A DNA stretch of 64,000 nucleotides, from the NCBI GenBank assembly GCA_950295325.1, contig OX485807.1, positions 41,260,440 to 41,324,439 of the forward strand, written 5' to 3'. This document shows positions 13,640 to 27,388 of this stretch, piece after piece. The stretch comes from Polytrichum commune. Taxonomy: Eukaryota > Streptophyta > Polytrichopsida > Polytrichales > Polytrichaceae. Both the position numbers and the translations under genes were made by a program. Each line of letters starts with the position of its first letter. The first letter of the stretch is position 1. The notes beneath the pieces were generated by a model that was not told the DNA's origin, did not search any database, and worked only from the letters and a program-made list of their open reading frames with translations.

Positions 13640-13830
13640 TCGACTCAAAATCGAAGTGATGGTTTTTGTGCTCATGAGGTGGTCGTACGTGTCCCTGATC
13701 ATGTTGACTATTGAGCCTAGACTGGTTAAGCGTATTTTGAACACGTAGTTCAACTTGTTTTTTTGTTACTGTCCATTCTTTGTTCCACACCTAACCACAT
13801 AGCACTCAAATACAAGTGTCCAAATTTTTG
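13640..13830 (-). repeat. Dispersed repeat family E, copy 4
   Basis: The reverse complement carries TATTTGAGTGCTATGTGG, the ACAAGTTGAACTACGTG block and a following segment shared with the other E copies. Confidence 0.5.
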
Positions 13831-13869
13831 GTATGTTTGAATTTGGCATGTCGCCTGTAGTGGTCAGGA

Positions 13870-14025
13870 GTAAGGGTGAGTTTACATTAGGGTACGAGTT
13901 CAAGAAAACTTGGGGTTCAAATCACCCCTTAATGGACCCACACCGCAATGTAATCCACAAAGGTGATCATGCACCCCAAGTTGTCCAAAACTATATTAGG
14001 GTATGGGTCCAGAATCTACGAATGT
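13870..14025 (+). repeat. Dispersed repeat family G, copy 4 (short)
   Basis: It starts like the G terminal repeat (GGGTGAGTTTACATTAGGGT) and ends TTAGGGTATGGGTCCAG. The internal part is shortened to about 150 bp. Confidence 0.5.
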
Positions 14026-14855
14026 AGAGTAGAGTAGTTACGTAAGCACCCAAAGGAAATCATCGCCAAAGGCAATGTAATAGTGTGCCCAATGGTGAGC
14101 AGTGAGTGGTAACTCGTGAACGGTTAGAGAGGGGTTTTTGTCCTACATCACCCTACTATTGTAGTGTTTTGGCATAAATCATAATTTTCTTATTCGTTAT
14201 CATATTAGTGTGGAGGGTAAACAAGGTGCATAAATTATAGAGGGGTGCCTAACTAACATGTGAAATTCAATAAATACTTGTTTGGCATGAGGGGATGGAG
14301 AAGATATCCAATATTGGTCATCCATTCAAAATCCACTTCCACACACTTATGTAGGCATGAGCCAAGTATTGAGCATGCTTCCTTCTTCTTCTTTTCCAAG
14401 ATTGCACCAATATTTCATAAATAAATTAAAGTAGCAATAAATTCACGTGCTTGGACATAGATACAAGCACAAGGGGATATTAAACATACCTCTAATCTTC
14501 AACCAATTAATGTAATTGAAAAGGAGGCCAACAAATACATTCAATCACGTGCAATAAGGCGTAAGGGTTTCGGGATTTTAGGGTTTGGGATGCAAATCAA
14601 TAGGCACTTGTAGTGCTTATTGTATGAAAATCAAATATTTGCCAAATCAAACCAAAAACTCGTGCACATTCACACCAAAACATGAGAAGTCATGTCCACT
14701 AACTCCTCAACCACCCAAACCTAACCACAATAGAAGAGCAACCTCACCACGTAAGAAACGAGGCCTTGTAGAAACCTCGGGTGACTGAAAAAGACCAAAA
14801 ATATGTAGTAACATGGTTTTGTCACCGAAATCATGTTGCACATATTTTTGGTCCT

Positions 14856-14879
14856 CCCCCCCCCCCCCCCCCCCCCCCC
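14856..14879. repeat. 24-bp C homopolymer
   Basis: The longest of nine C or G runs of at least 11 bp in the window. Exact length is likely to vary between reads. Confidence 0.95.
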
Positions 14880-17800
14880 AAGTCATGAAAGTTTAGGAGG
14901 GTCTACAATCCATAATTCAAGTTCAAACAATCCAAGATTCAAAATAATTCACCCCAAAATCCACACTAGAATTCAAACTCATGCATACCAAAATTCAATA
15001 TGAATCACACTCTAGGATACAAAATCAATTAATCACAATATTCAAAGTCATTCAATCTAAATTCAAGTTCAAAAATTAGTAACTACCTTGTGCAATGATG
15101 TTTGAGGTTGTTGTTGCAACATGCTCACAACTCCCCTGTAGCGTTCCTTTCCTCTCCAACTCACGTTCCTTGATCCTATCCGGTTGTTCCTATCTTCTCT
15201 TGTTGCTCCATGTTCCTCTCCCGAAGTTGGTTCCTATCTTTTGTCATAACTATGGTTGCTCTTGCCCTCCATCTATAGAGCAACTCACAACCGGTTAGCA
15301 TATGCTCGGAAGGAGTGGGGTGTGGGTGTAGAGAACGGGTGAGGTGGGAAGGAGTGGTGTTAAAAGTTGTGAGTATAATGTGGTTCTTTTTTTATGATCT
15401 TCGTAGTTTAGGATCTGGATAAGACTTTAAAGATGATTCTTGTATCATCTAGGTGTCTCGTATAAATTTGATCAAGGGAATTACAAGTCTATTCTAGATG
15501 GTTTAGGATTTAGGCTGACAATTCAATCATTTATACAAACAAAGGGCGTGGCAAATCCCTCAACTTTAATCCATGCATTGGTGATTGTCACACACCTCAC
15601 TGTATTTACCCAGTTAATAGTCTGGTAGTCAATTCATTTTCATTGGACCTTGTGTGGTGCTCTATCATAGGCGCAAACATCAACAATAGTCTTGCATGAA
15701 GTATTCCATTTTAGTATCTTTGCCAAAGCCATGGGCACTTTGGTATAGCCAATTATCTTATATTGATTAATTGTTCTTAATGTAACTTGAAATAGAAGTA
15801 TAGTTACCTTTAACGGTGAATTTTTGTCCTTTATTAATATTTTATTATATATGAATTTATTGTCAAACTTTAGTCTTCTAGTAAGTTACAACTACAACTT
15901 CTACACCTATTCCAAATACACTATAATCCAACACACTATCAAAGTTAGGAGAACATAGATTGGTTATTTAATATATCTTTATTAGTCTTAAATAAAAATC
16001 ATTTAATTTCTAATTTTTATTTAATAACCAACATTGTGAATAGGTAATTTTTACATCTTAATGCCAAATCTCTTTATTCATTGGGGATAGTGAACTTTCA
16101 CAATCTAGGAGTGTTGATGTAAAGTTTATTTAACACTACAATAATGTACTCAACACTTATCTATACTCTAGTCTAGGGTGCCTCTCCAAATTCGCATCCT
16201 TCATCCTTTCAACTTGCCTCTTCATCTATTAACATGCAATAGTCTTGGCTTGGTTGGCCTTTCAACTCCAAGACCCACCCAAGGTTGCATAAAACAACCA
16301 TGGTGTATATACTAGGAAGAGACTATAGTCTCTTCGAGTTTTGGGACTTTACTTCTCTTCAAGCCTTTTATTTTCACCCTTTAAAGAATTCGCTATACAC
16401 TACAACGACATTTCTTCTTCACATTACGATATTCTCTAGATGAAACAATGTTCTTTGATTTATTGCAAAATATAGTCCTCATCAGATTCTTTTATTCATC
16501 CTTTAATCAAATTATCAAATATTTCATTTTTCATCGTTCTCATAAGTGATAGAGGATTGGAAATTTTAATCTAATATGCATGTTCTTACATTTCCCATCC
16601 ACTTGTAGCAGACAATTAAATAAGTTTACTCCATCCCAAAATTCACATAGTCATATACAATCAACGAGGGGAATGTCTTATTCCTCTATGTATGGTAACT
16701 AGAAATATTGATGGATGATTGAATATTCTAACCACATGTGCCAATGTGTAAGCAGAGGATGATTGGAGCTAGACAACTCCCAGTTGAAGATGGACAACTT
16801 TTACTATATGTGAAAATAGATAGTAAAAGTAGTGCATTTGACATAAGAGGAAGCTCGGGGGAGGAGAGAGGATTTTTTTTGTCTCTCTCCTGTGGTAAGG
16901 TGGTTGAGCTTAGACCAAGACCTACTTGGTCTACGATTGTAATTAGACATTACAAGGAAAATAAATCGAGTTCTTCAACTCATCATTTTGATTGATAATT
17001 GTCATTGTGAAAGCTGGTGACAAACCTGTCGGAGGTTTGTTACACTCTCAATCAAAAGCAATGTATTTCATGGTTAAAACGATTCCAAACATTTTGCCCA
17101 ATGCTCAATTTCTAAGTCCTTCCACTAAATGAAGACTATCAATTGCATGAGTAATTCAATCTCCCTATCTTTCTACATTCCATCATTCCAAGTAAGGACC
17201 AAACAAACTTACATACATAAGTGCAAACTTCTCCTTATCCTTACCAAAGTTACTAGACCAAGGACCCACAAGCACAACCCCTTTGGCTACTCCTTGTCCC
17301 CCTTACCCTCATATAGTAGTCTAGACGTAGTGAATTACATAAGTACAATCTTTTCAATAGATAATCACATACATAAGTTGTTTTGCTCTCCTAAAACTAG
17401 GAGTCAATATTTTCACCAAATGGTTCAAAGACTATCGACATTGATTGGTTCACAATTGCAACATATTTCAATCATTATTGACAATCATTCATTCCTACAT
17501 TGGAGTACTTTTAAATCACAATGATCAATCCATGATCCATTCAATTGTAGTTCTTTTCAAGCTTTTCAAGACAATTGACAAAACATCAGAGGTTTTAGGT
17601 GAAGATAACCAAAATAATAACAATAACTTTATATATATATATATATATATAGCGAAGAGGATATCCTATATATTTGCAATAATGTAAGTGTTAATTCCTA
17701 AGGTTGCACCTTCTCTAGCAAGACCATAGTCTCTTCATATCGTCTCTTTTCCCCAATCTCCTATACTATGGTCCTAATTTTCACATGTCATTTAGATATC

Positions 17801-18084
17801 CAATTCCAATTGAACTTTTTTTTTCTCTCTCTAACTATAATACAATTTTTTTGACACAACACTCTCCAACTTCTTCCGATTATATTTACATAGCAAAACT
17901 CATGTTGCATTAACAAGTTTACCATGAAACATTTGTATATATCATATTGGAAATTAGACCTCCCCTATTTTAGCTATGGTTACCGGAAGTGCATGTTTGT
18001 TGAATTCTTAATTGAACACATATGTCCTCCATGCACGCCTCCATGTTGTGTTTATTATTGAGTGGATAGTGGTTATTAATATTT
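14880..18084. other. Intergenic, no gene recognised
   Basis: AT-rich, with a (TA)n tract near 17631-17651. The longest open frame (17129-17524) has no recognisable domain and a composition like its surroundings. Confidence 0.45.
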
Positions 18085-18170
18085 GAGAACGCAATCCAAT
18101 CTCTATTAAACTCATATCTTTATGGTGTTTGCTCTTTAAACCTCACCAAACAAATCAATCTAGGGGTTTG
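18085..18170 (-). repeat. Dispersed repeat family E, copy 5 (fragment)
   Basis: The reverse complement keeps the central E block (TTGTTTGGTGAGGTTT, AGAGATTGGATTGCG). The flanks have decayed. Confidence 0.45.
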
Positions 18171-19329
18171 ATTAAGAAAATGAGCCACTTAAGACCCGTC
18201 TACCTTTGATGGGAGATCATGGTTTGATGTAAGGTGGTGAGATGCCACAAATCACTTTGACCTAAAGTGTCATCAAATTTTTTTGCCCATAATAGCTCAT
18301 TTTTGAATTTGGATGTTTTGGTAGCTAAAATCTTGTATATAAACGTTGATGCAGGGAAGAAACCTTGAAATTAGTAATTACTAAGTCAACAAAGGGTTAG
18401 TAGTTGCTAAAGTAAACATTATGACTATTGGCAAGGGTTAGTGAAAGGGCCATAGACATGTGGGAAATTAGGAAAAACCATTTGAGTTTGGCTATGGATT
18501 GACACAACTCTTGAGAGTCAAGCACCTTGCTCCTCTCATTCATTAAATCTAGTGGGCCATAGTCGGAAAACAGTCAGTACAAACTCAAAAAGAAAAACTA
18601 TAATCCCTCTCGAGAAGAGAGTGGACTTTTTGTGATTGAAAGTTCAGCCAAGTGCCATAGTCTAATTTCAACAATACGGTGTCAAGCCCTTGTTCTTTGT
18701 AAGATTGTTTTTCATAAGTAAATGTTTGGTTGTGACAATCAACTCCGTGTATTTGTGGAAACAATTGTTTGAGCTCCCGGGAAGAGAGTGGAATCATTGT
18801 GTGAATATATTGAGTGATACAATCATATGAGATCAAGTTAGTTCCCAGGTTAGAAGCCCTTTGCTGATACTGAGAGTTCTTGGATAAGCATTGAATATGT
18901 CACATAGTCTTAAGTCCAATGTGGATTACTACAATGACAAATTCATTCATGCTCCAACATACACCTTGAACGAGGTCATGTGATGACTTAAACATGCTTG
19001 TGTTGTGGTGTGTGAGTAATGTTTTAAGTTTTTGTCTTCGGCCGCATATTTAATAATCTCAGTATGTGACATGTATTGGTGTGGATTGTTATGATAAAAA
19101 TCATCAATGGACAATTAGTTTTGGAACTATCCATGGCAATAGGCACTCATCACTTTTTTCTTCTTCAAAATTTTAGTACATTACAATTGAAAATTTGCAA
19201 AATACTGAATTTCAATTTTAGAATGAGTAACCTAAACATGTCCATGTTTATGAATTTGGCATTGTCACTCATGTCTTACCGCTCATTGCTCACTACTCAT
19301 TGCTCATTGTTCATGTCTTAGCTTCCCTT

Positions 19330-19645
19330 TATGTTAGGGTATGGGTCCAAGAATTATCATTGAACCTAATGTAAACCCACCCTAAGGTTGTTCACAAAAA
19401 TCATGGTCGGTTTATATCAGGGTTTGGGCCCAAGAAACTTGGGTCCAAGACACTTGAATTGACTTTAAGTTGGACTTGATATTGGACACAAGCTCAAAAT
19501 TTGGTCCCTCAATTTAAGACTATTTTCTTGAGTCGTTACCAATACTATTTGACATGAAAGTGGGTACCACATTAGCGTTATTTCTTTTTCTTTATACATT
19601 GGCTCAAATCCAAGTGTAAATTCCATGGATCTAGATTTATGCTCT
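19330..19645 (+). repeat. Dispersed repeat family G, copy 3 (degraded)
   Basis: It carries GTAAACCCACCCTAAGG near the left end, then TTTGGGCCCAAGAAACTTGG and the TTTTCTTGAGT block found in all G copies. A 14-bp G run (19678-19691) follows shortly after. Confidence 0.55.
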
Positions 19646-19691
19646 TGATCAACATGATTGCTTGAATTTTTTTTTTTGGGGGGGGGGGGGG

Positions 19692-21358
19692 TAGAGAGGG
19701 TTTATCTGGGAGGTATTAGGAAAACACATGGAACAAAATTTAGTGTCCCATACAATCTTTGGACTCAAAGTATGAAAAATTCAAAATGAAGGAGCTCCAA
19801 ACAAATTATCTAGAGAATATCCAAATCAATTCATAAAACATTCAAATAAAGTGATTATGTTTATAGCCGCCTTGAAAAATACCCATTTTGTTGCACATGA
19901 TATGAACAAATTACATACAATGCAACCCTCTATAATAATGGGTTTTGAAATAGATGTGGGTGTGTGCACATGCATGACTACATGGTTATGTTGTGTTTTC
20001 GTTTCCTACTTGTAACAATCAAAATCTCCAATCATCTACATCAATGCATTGGAAGATTGGATTTATCCTTAGAATGTAATATGAGGGGTGAAAATGCAGA
20101 TGACGCACAAGAAAACAAAGAACCCAAGTTCCATAGCAAATCATATTTTTATATAGCTTGCCTCTCCTATGTTGGGAGCTATAAATCAAACACATGCTCA
20201 AATGCGTTTTCCTCCTATTGTTAGCCACCCATGAGGTTGGTTACGAGTTTGACTTTGGGTTTTGTTTCATTTTTGGGGAAAGAATTGAAATAAATAAGTA
20301 AATTAAAAGAGAGAGAACAACCACCCCTTTGTACGGTTGTTGTGAGGAGGAACTTGGTCATTTTCTATGCATAACATTGCTCTGCTCATGACATGTGTGT
20401 CACTTGCCTTGACCCCAAATTCAATCCAGCAAGACAAAAATGATGGCATTTGCACTAGTTATCCTCGTTATGCATTTGCGATACGATGGGCCCACGGAAT
20501 AGGGTAAAGGTTGTGAGCAATGTTATGTGTGATCTTGACGCTTCATTCATTATTTATTATTTATTTTTACGAGGAGATAAATCTTTCTTTTCGTTTTACT
20601 AATAAAATGTTGTTGACTTAGAGAACATAACATTATTCAGATCCATAACAGAGTTATGTGGGACCGACAATATTATACATAATATTCACACATATATTCT
20701 TCACATTCCTAGATCTGAATGATGTTATGAACATGCATGGCATCTTGTATATTGAACCAATTCATGGACTCCGACCTACTAGAGGACAAGTTTTTACTAT
20801 TAACCCCTAGGCAGGTGTTAAGAAACCAAAACATTTACGACCAGATCTAAAAATGAATGAGAATGTGACATGGAATCCTACATGTCCAACAGTGGATAAC
20901 ACATGATGGCTACCCGGATGTTGGGGCCAGGAAACCCAAGCACGTTGCTTCAACATAATCAAAGGTGGCCATGTCATTAATGATTATACTTTATAAAAAC
21001 GAACGTTTATGATATTCTTTTACTCGGTGTTTATTGAAAACACGACGACCCAATATGAGTCCGCTTTACATGATGATGTCCCATGCCCAAGGCTTTTATA
21101 AATTGACATGGATTTGTCTTAGCCATGGTCTCTAGACCGCCAACCGTGACCATGGGAAATTCCCAATCATTTTTCCTCATGACCTTACGTCAATTTTGAG
21201 AAATGGCCCCAAGCAATAGTTGGGTATGATGTCACACCGGCGGAAATATCGGTACCAAGGAATTCTTTGGTGCAATTTTTTTAATTTCTTTGTTATTAAA
21301 TATCCATAGTTCTACCGTACATTTCAAAAAGAACGTCCAATAACAAATTCTTGGTAAT
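19692..21358. other. Intergenic, no gene recognised
   Basis: Short open frames on both strands without recognisable motifs. No repeat with definable ends was seen. Confidence 0.4.
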
Positions 21359-21897
21359 TTCCATGGATGAAACATCCGAATGAATGCCCCCCACAAAGAA
21401 GACCACGTGGTCACCATGTGTTTGGGCAAGTGAACATTTTCATGGTACGGATGAACGTGCATGTTTTCATCCATGTTTTTTTCTTAAGGATGGAGATGGC
21501 TTCCCCAGTTTCAAAATTGGTTAGCCAATGGGTGGGGCTGCCCACCTTGGGATATATATATATAAAATACCAAAAGGAAGTTAAGTCCGTGTCGGATGTG
21601 GCGGTCAAATTTCCATGGATGAAACATCCGAATGAATGCCCCCACAAAGAAGACCACGTGGTCACCGTGTGTTTGGGCGAGTGAACATTTTCATGATATG
21701 GATGAACGTACACGTTTTCATCCACATCATATGTTCATCCATGTTTTTTCTTAAGGATGGAGATGGCTTCCCCAGTTTCAAAATTGGTTAGCCAATGGGT
21801 GGGGCTGCCCCACCTTGGGAATAGAAAAAATAAATAATAATAATAATAATAATACCAAAAGGAAGTTAAGTCCATGTCGGATGTGGCGGTCAAGTTA
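21359..21897 (+). repeat. Tandem duplication, two units of about 251 and 285 bp
   Basis: The segment starting TTTCCATGGATGAAACATCC at about 21358 is repeated from about 21609. Both units contain GACCACGTGGTCACC, a palindromic CCACGTGG (G-box type), and then GATGGCTTCCCCAGTTTC, and both finish with AGGAAGTTAAGTCC. The second unit has an extra block near 21720 and a (TAA)n tract where the first has (TA)n. High similarity points to a recent duplication. Confidence 0.85.
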
Positions 21898-22128
21898 CTC
21901 CCACACGCCACATGTGAGCCTGTGGACTATTTTGACTTTTGTATTACACCGTTAAATGCTCCAAAACACGAGGCCTGGCATTCGGATGGATGAATGTATT
22001 TCATCCATCCACACACAGCAGGATTCATCACCCCTGGATGGACGTACACTTGCCCCTAGCTACCAGGGACGGCATGGGCTGGGCGAGGAATGAAGTACGT
22101 GGTGGATGGATGGATGATTTCGTCAACT

Positions 22129-22160
22129 CGCTAACCAGCCCAGTGGCTGGCTAGCGAGCG
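22129..22160. repeat. Near-perfect hairpin
   Basis: CTCGCTAACCAGCC is followed four bases later by the complementary GGCTGGCTAGCGAG. One mismatch interrupts a 14-bp stem. It sits in a GC-richer stretch with many GGATG/CATCC motifs (21.95-22.23 kb). No gene context was recognised. Confidence 0.7.
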
Positions 22161-24080
22161 GCGTGTGCTGTGCTGAGGATGGACGGTAGTTCGAGGAGGA
22201 TGAAATACATCGATGAAAGAGTCACGGATGGATGTGTTTCTTCTCGACAGACAGAGGGGCGGGGCGGCTACCTAGGCTGACTCCTCAACTGGTAGCGCTC
22301 CAAAGAAGGGCTTCCCCAAATCAACATGTGCTCTATAATAATAATCCCCAAAGGGGACTTGACGACTTGGAAGTGTGTGCTTTACTTTACTTTTGGCGCA
22401 TGTATATATGTACTCATGTCCACTAAAGCCCCACGCCACATGGCCGTTTTGGTTAACTTTTAAGCATGGGCTACTTTGGAGCTCATATGGGAGACATGAT
22501 GTACGTTCCCTATACAAGGCCGGGGGCATCCATAGTTGACCGAGTCCCCTCTAAAACACTCACTAGGTCTATGTAATGCCGACATGGATGAGATCTATCT
22601 GGTTTAGGCAACTGGAGTTACGGTTTATCTGATGGCGGGTTGAGATTGATTTCTCTCATACGAGTTTCGACAGCTGTCGTAGCCCAACATCAAAATCTAG
22701 ATGAGCGGTTATGGGTTCACCTACATATTGAGTATGTGTTACCCTAATGTTACCGCATCGATATTTTGTACACAACAAATTTCCATGTTCATGAAGAAGG
22801 AAGAGGTCTTGTTGGCATTCTCCTTTGAGCTTGTTTCCCTTCCCAAGGAAAACAATTACTCCTCCTAAACATATGCGAACTCTCTTACTTTGTCAGCTAT
22901 GGATGCCTCAACCTTAACTAACTATGGTGTGTAATATCTAGTTAAGGTGTGGTAGCAAATTGGATTCGATGTGTCATGTTAGGTTGAGTGGTTTCCATGG
23001 CTTGTCTTGTAAGCGTCTGATTGACCCCGGTTGCCTTTAATGACTGCCACCCTTTGATTGCAAGGTCAATTGCATGGGTTGAAGATGAGTAGTGTGGGCC
23101 ACACTAAATCAACACATACAATGTAATGTTCCCATGTGTTGTAATGACAAACAACTTAACTCAATTAGTCACTTGACTACATTGTTTATAATGAACATTG
23201 TGTGCCCTTTGTTGCATTGCCGTGTGACTCACAATTACACCATCACGCATTAAAGTAGTGTGGAACCTTATACTCGAGAGAATTGTTATCGCATCGATCC
23301 CTCCACATAGTTGTCTTGCCCATGCGGCTTTGATGGGAACTATATCGTTTCCTACAATACTAAACTTTACATGACTTAAAACTCATTACAAACACATGTG
23401 GTGGAAAAAAACAATGAAATTTAATTATGAAGATGTTTATTTCTTGAAAAGAATCGAACACTGAAATATTGGATTTGAAATTCCCTAGGTAGGACGGACT
23501 TATGATTGGACCTCACTTTGCTGGAAGTCTCTCAAATGCACATTATTCTTCATCCAATACAAATATCATAACCTACAATATAGACCTGCGATGTTATGTA
23601 TGTTGGGTTGGAATGTGATACGTAACATTACGCAGCAACTAGTGCACATGATGGTATCTTTCCAAAGAAAGAGGTTGCAGTTAAATAACCATGATAATTT
23701 ATAGTTGCTTGTTCAAAAAGTTCACACTACATAGCCCAACTGCTCCCCATAAACAGGGGATCCCGGGATCAAAGGAGAATCATGCTTATCTGATACCTAA
23801 TCCCACGTACCACAACCAAGGAGTTATGTAATGTTATGCATGCATCCACATTGTTGACCCTGATGTTGTTGGTGTTGATTTTCTCGTTTGTAGTGTGACC
23901 CACATAATTTAACATGAACAACGTAGTCCATTCCTTCTTAACTCCTCGTCTCATGGGGTATGAGGTAGAGACCTATAAGAGAGGGTTGATTATGTTAGAT
24001 ATACGAAGCTAATGTTGACTCTAGCCAAGTGTGGTGCATACATACAACATCAAGTGCTACTTACATAACTTTAACCTAGC
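22161..24080. other. Intergenic, no gene recognised
   Basis: The first 300 bp is GC-richer than the rest. No coding region, RNA gene or element end could be supported. Confidence 0.4.
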
Positions 24081-24082
24081 TA

Positions 24083-24596
24083 CACTAAATAGGATATTTA
24101 GTGTGTGATTTATTTAATGTTGTTATCACCTTACCTTGCTCAACCCTAATTTTTAATTGTTTGACAATCAATGCTAGAAGATATGTTGGAATTCTCCATT
24201 TATCACTTGTTTTTCTTTTCATATCGTTACTAACACTAATTGCAAACATGTAACTTCCACATATTATCATAGTTGATATTTAGTGCTTGAGTTTGCATAT
24301 AATGTTACTTACTTTCATAGGGTTATTGATATTTAGTGTATACGTTCATATTTAGTGTATCAAACACTAAATATCCTTTTCAAAGTATACAGTAGGTCAC
24401 TTGCTACTTGGAGTTACACAATGCTATATCTTTTTGCTATTGGTGTAACATTTTTTTATACCAAATGAAGTTGTTATATTTTATAATGTCCAAACAATAA
24501 ATTTGGCATTTGGTGGTAAACTATGAGATATATAGTAAATAAATATAACATTGAGTAATTCCAAACAATAAGTGACACTAAATACACTATTTAGTG
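24083..24596. mobile_element. H-family MITE (TA-flanked, composite, 514 bp)
   Basis: The ends read TA-CACTAAATA and TATTTAGTG-TA. A second, inner inverted pair (from about 24365, AACACTAAATAT with ACTTGCTACTTGGAGTTAC, against the right end) outlines a 230-bp unit of the usual family size. This copy therefore looks like one element extended by another. There is no coding capacity. Confidence 0.75.
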
Positions 24597-24844
24597 TAGT
24601 GTTGTGTTGCATTGTTGAGGTATCATATAGGGAGCCCCTACATGTGCATTTATAACCGAAATGTACGAATTTGAGGAAAAAAAATTAGTTGAAGAGTAGG
24701 TAAAATTTATAAATTTTGTCTCTTGTGAAAAATAAAATGGCTTGAAACTGGAAACAAAGTTGGAATTGTTGATTTGTTTTGTTTATATGCTTAAGGTAGG
24801 TGAGCTTGATTTGGTTTATTTTGTATTTTCTTTTTTCTCAATCT

Positions 24845-25400
24845 CAAACGGACACTTATATTTGGGTGGTGTATGGTTGGACACCAATGTAAAAATGGAC
24901 ACCAAAATGACAAGTGTCGGAAATAGATTGGACTTTGTGCTCATAATTTGTTAACCATTCTTAATGCAACACTCATCATAATTAGACCTCCATGATCATT
25001 AATTAACTCACAATTGATAAGATACTTGTACGTGATCTAAAAATCATGAGGAAAGTGGCCTAGGAACGGGGAGACCCGGCTGCTAGTTACACATGAACCG
25101 TAGTTGGGTTTGAAGATTTAGCGATTGAGGTTCAAGACTTTAGGAAAATTATCAACCATTTTAGAGGAATTTAAAGAATACACCCCAATTCAACAAAGAA
25201 AAACCGAAAGATGTCAACATGTAACTGGCTGAACTTGGAAACACTGGGATCTTGACCAATTATGCCCAAAAGTCTTTCCGGACACTGAAAGTTGGCTTTG
25301 TGCACGATTTAGAATTTGCTAACATTGTGCATGAAATGTGTGTTTCATATCTTATAAGAAGTGGGTGTAGAGAGAAAACGTTCGTTGGTTTGAATCATCC
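24845..25400 (+). repeat. Dispersed repeat family E, copy 6, interrupted by a D element
   Basis: The E core occupies 24845-25051 and E sequence resumes at about 25288 (TTGCTAACATTGTGCATG, then CATATCTTATAAGAAGTGGGTG). That matches the continuous order in the copies at 0.5-0.8 kb and 44.2-44.35 kb. The break is filled by a D-family element. Confidence 0.65.
25060..25287 (+). mobile_element. D-family hAT-like MITE, copy 1
   Basis: This is homologous to 33340-33566. It ends in CTTTCCGGACACTG. The flanking 8-mers AAAGTGGC and AAAGTTGG match at six of eight positions, as expected of an old 8-bp target duplication. The 5' end (CTAGGAACGGGGAG) has diverged. Confidence 0.6.
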
Positions 25401-26949
25401 CAACTAATGTCTAATTCAATACAACTTGTTTCCATTCAATTGACTTCGATTGTATAGTTTGGGTTGTTAAAACCATTCTTTATGTTGAAGCAATATTAAA
25501 ATCACATAACATTTTGAAGCGATTCCCAACCTTTTCATTGGATGAATGACATGTATGTTCCTAGTATGCAGTAATTGTTAACAACATTGAGATAAAACAA
25601 GATGTTTTGTGCCCCTCTCCCTCCCCCACCCCATCTTTCTTGAGTAAGAAAAAGGTTTGTTGTATGAATTGTCATCCCAAATTGGCTAAATTACTTTCGT
25701 CTAACGTATTGATCTTAAAACAATCGTTACATCTAAATACAACACTTGTTGATGATATCGAAGCTCTTCACTTCAAACAAGGAAGTAGAAGCCCATTCAA
25801 CACGACCTGTTTTACATAAGGACATGCACATGTTAGATAATATGTTTTTTGGTAAAACAACTAGATTTGTGTGAATTTTTATGTTAGTGGTTTCTCCCAT
25901 ATAGAAGCCCCCCCCCCCCCGTGGCTTTTATTTGTTCCCAAGTAAAACCACCTCATTGCCTTGGCATGCACCCAAGGTGGCGCCCCTCTTAAAATGCGCA
26001 TTCCTTTGAGTTTCAATAACACATTCATAAACTATTTATGTGTTTTGACTTTGATTAAATGGAGAACGTTCAATGAATGCATGGTTGGAGCACATGGGAG
26101 GTCATCAATGCTTGAGGGTGGAGGCAAATCGTGCTTGCTTATGGTCATTGCTCATCATAAACATCAAGTTTCTTCAACATTCAAGGCAACACCCCAAATC
26201 AAACATGCTCCAGTCATGATACTCAAGCTCAATAAGGGAGACACCACCACATGGTCAATGAACTTTAACCCTCTTTAGAATAGGAATATGAACTCCATGT
26301 TTTGGATGTTCAAAATATGTATGTGTGTATTTTCCTAGACACTTATATCTATCCATCATCCATAATGAGCAAAAACCTTGTTTCATTAGTTGCCTTTACA
26401 TGAAAACCCCTACTTAAATACAATTGTTGGACCTTCTAAAATTTGGTTTATTTTTTGCAAAAGTTTTATTCTCATGAGTGGATGATTATAAAATATATGT
26501 AGGAAGTGGGATGGAAAGCTCTCAACGTCAATGGTTTAGCTTAGTTTCAAATGTTCTCTCCTCAATGAAATGCACCCCCTAAAACAAACAAAAAAAAAAG
26601 TTGAGGTGACCTTGTCAAACAAACCCCTAATTCGTTAACGTGATGCTTTCACACATAACAATTTTATGGAAAAACCCATGTCATTTCCATACCACATGTG
26701 GAGGCCCCACGCGTTTGAAAATGCTAGTTTATGAAACGGAGTTTGATAAGCCGAGGTGAAAGAAGTCCAACCTTGCCATGTGCCTCACCTTGGGGAGCTT
26801 GGTTTCAAGGTTGCTCTCTCTTTCATCAAGCATAATCGTATGTTTTCAACTCCCCATCCAAAATGATGGTCTCTTAAGGCTTAAAGCCTTTTGTTTCCGA
26901 TCGGAATTGAAAACATGATGATTCGAATCAAGGGAAAAAAGGTTCGAGA
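25401..26949. other. Intergenic, no gene recognised
   Basis: It includes a 13-bp C run (25908-25920). A 105-residue open frame at 25961-26278 has no recognisable domain. Confidence 0.4.
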
Positions 26950-27262
26950 TGAACCTTGAAACGAAACCCCTCAAGGTTAGGAACAAGTTAAAGCTGGAAT
27001 TCTTTTACCTCGGCCTGCCAAACTAGTTGAAAATGAATGTTTTTAACCAAGGGGAAAAATGTTAATATAAACCTTGAAACCAAACCAGTCAAGGTTAGGA
27101 ACAAGTCAAGGCTGAAATTCTTTTGCCTCGGCCTACCAAACTAGCTGAAAACAAATGTTTCTAACCAAGGGAAAAAGGCGAGATGAACCTTGAAACCAAA
27201 CCCCTCAAGATTAGGAACAAGTTAAGGCTGAAATTTATCTTACCTCGGCTTGCCAAACTCTA
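26948..27262 (+). repeat. Tandem repeat, about 117 bp, nearly three units
   Basis: The landmark AACCTTGAAAC recurs at 26952, 27070 and 27186 (spacings 118 and 116 bp). Each occurrence is followed by CTCAAGGTTAGGAACAAGT (or a close variant) and by a CCTCGGCCTGCCAAAC-type block. Units differ by scattered substitutions. Confidence 0.85.
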
Positions 27263-27309
27263 TTTCAAAACATACATTTTCAAACGCACGTGGCCTCCCT
27301 CCTATACAA

Positions 27310-27333
27310 CAACAACAACAACAACAACAACAT
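27310..27333. repeat. (CAA)n microsatellite
   Basis: About eight CAA units followed by CATCAACACG, then a 16-bp C run at 27353-27368. Confidence 0.85.
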
Positions 27334-27388
27334 CAACACGTTATCCAACAAACCCCCCCCCCCCCCCCTCCCCCCAACCGCCCCATCC

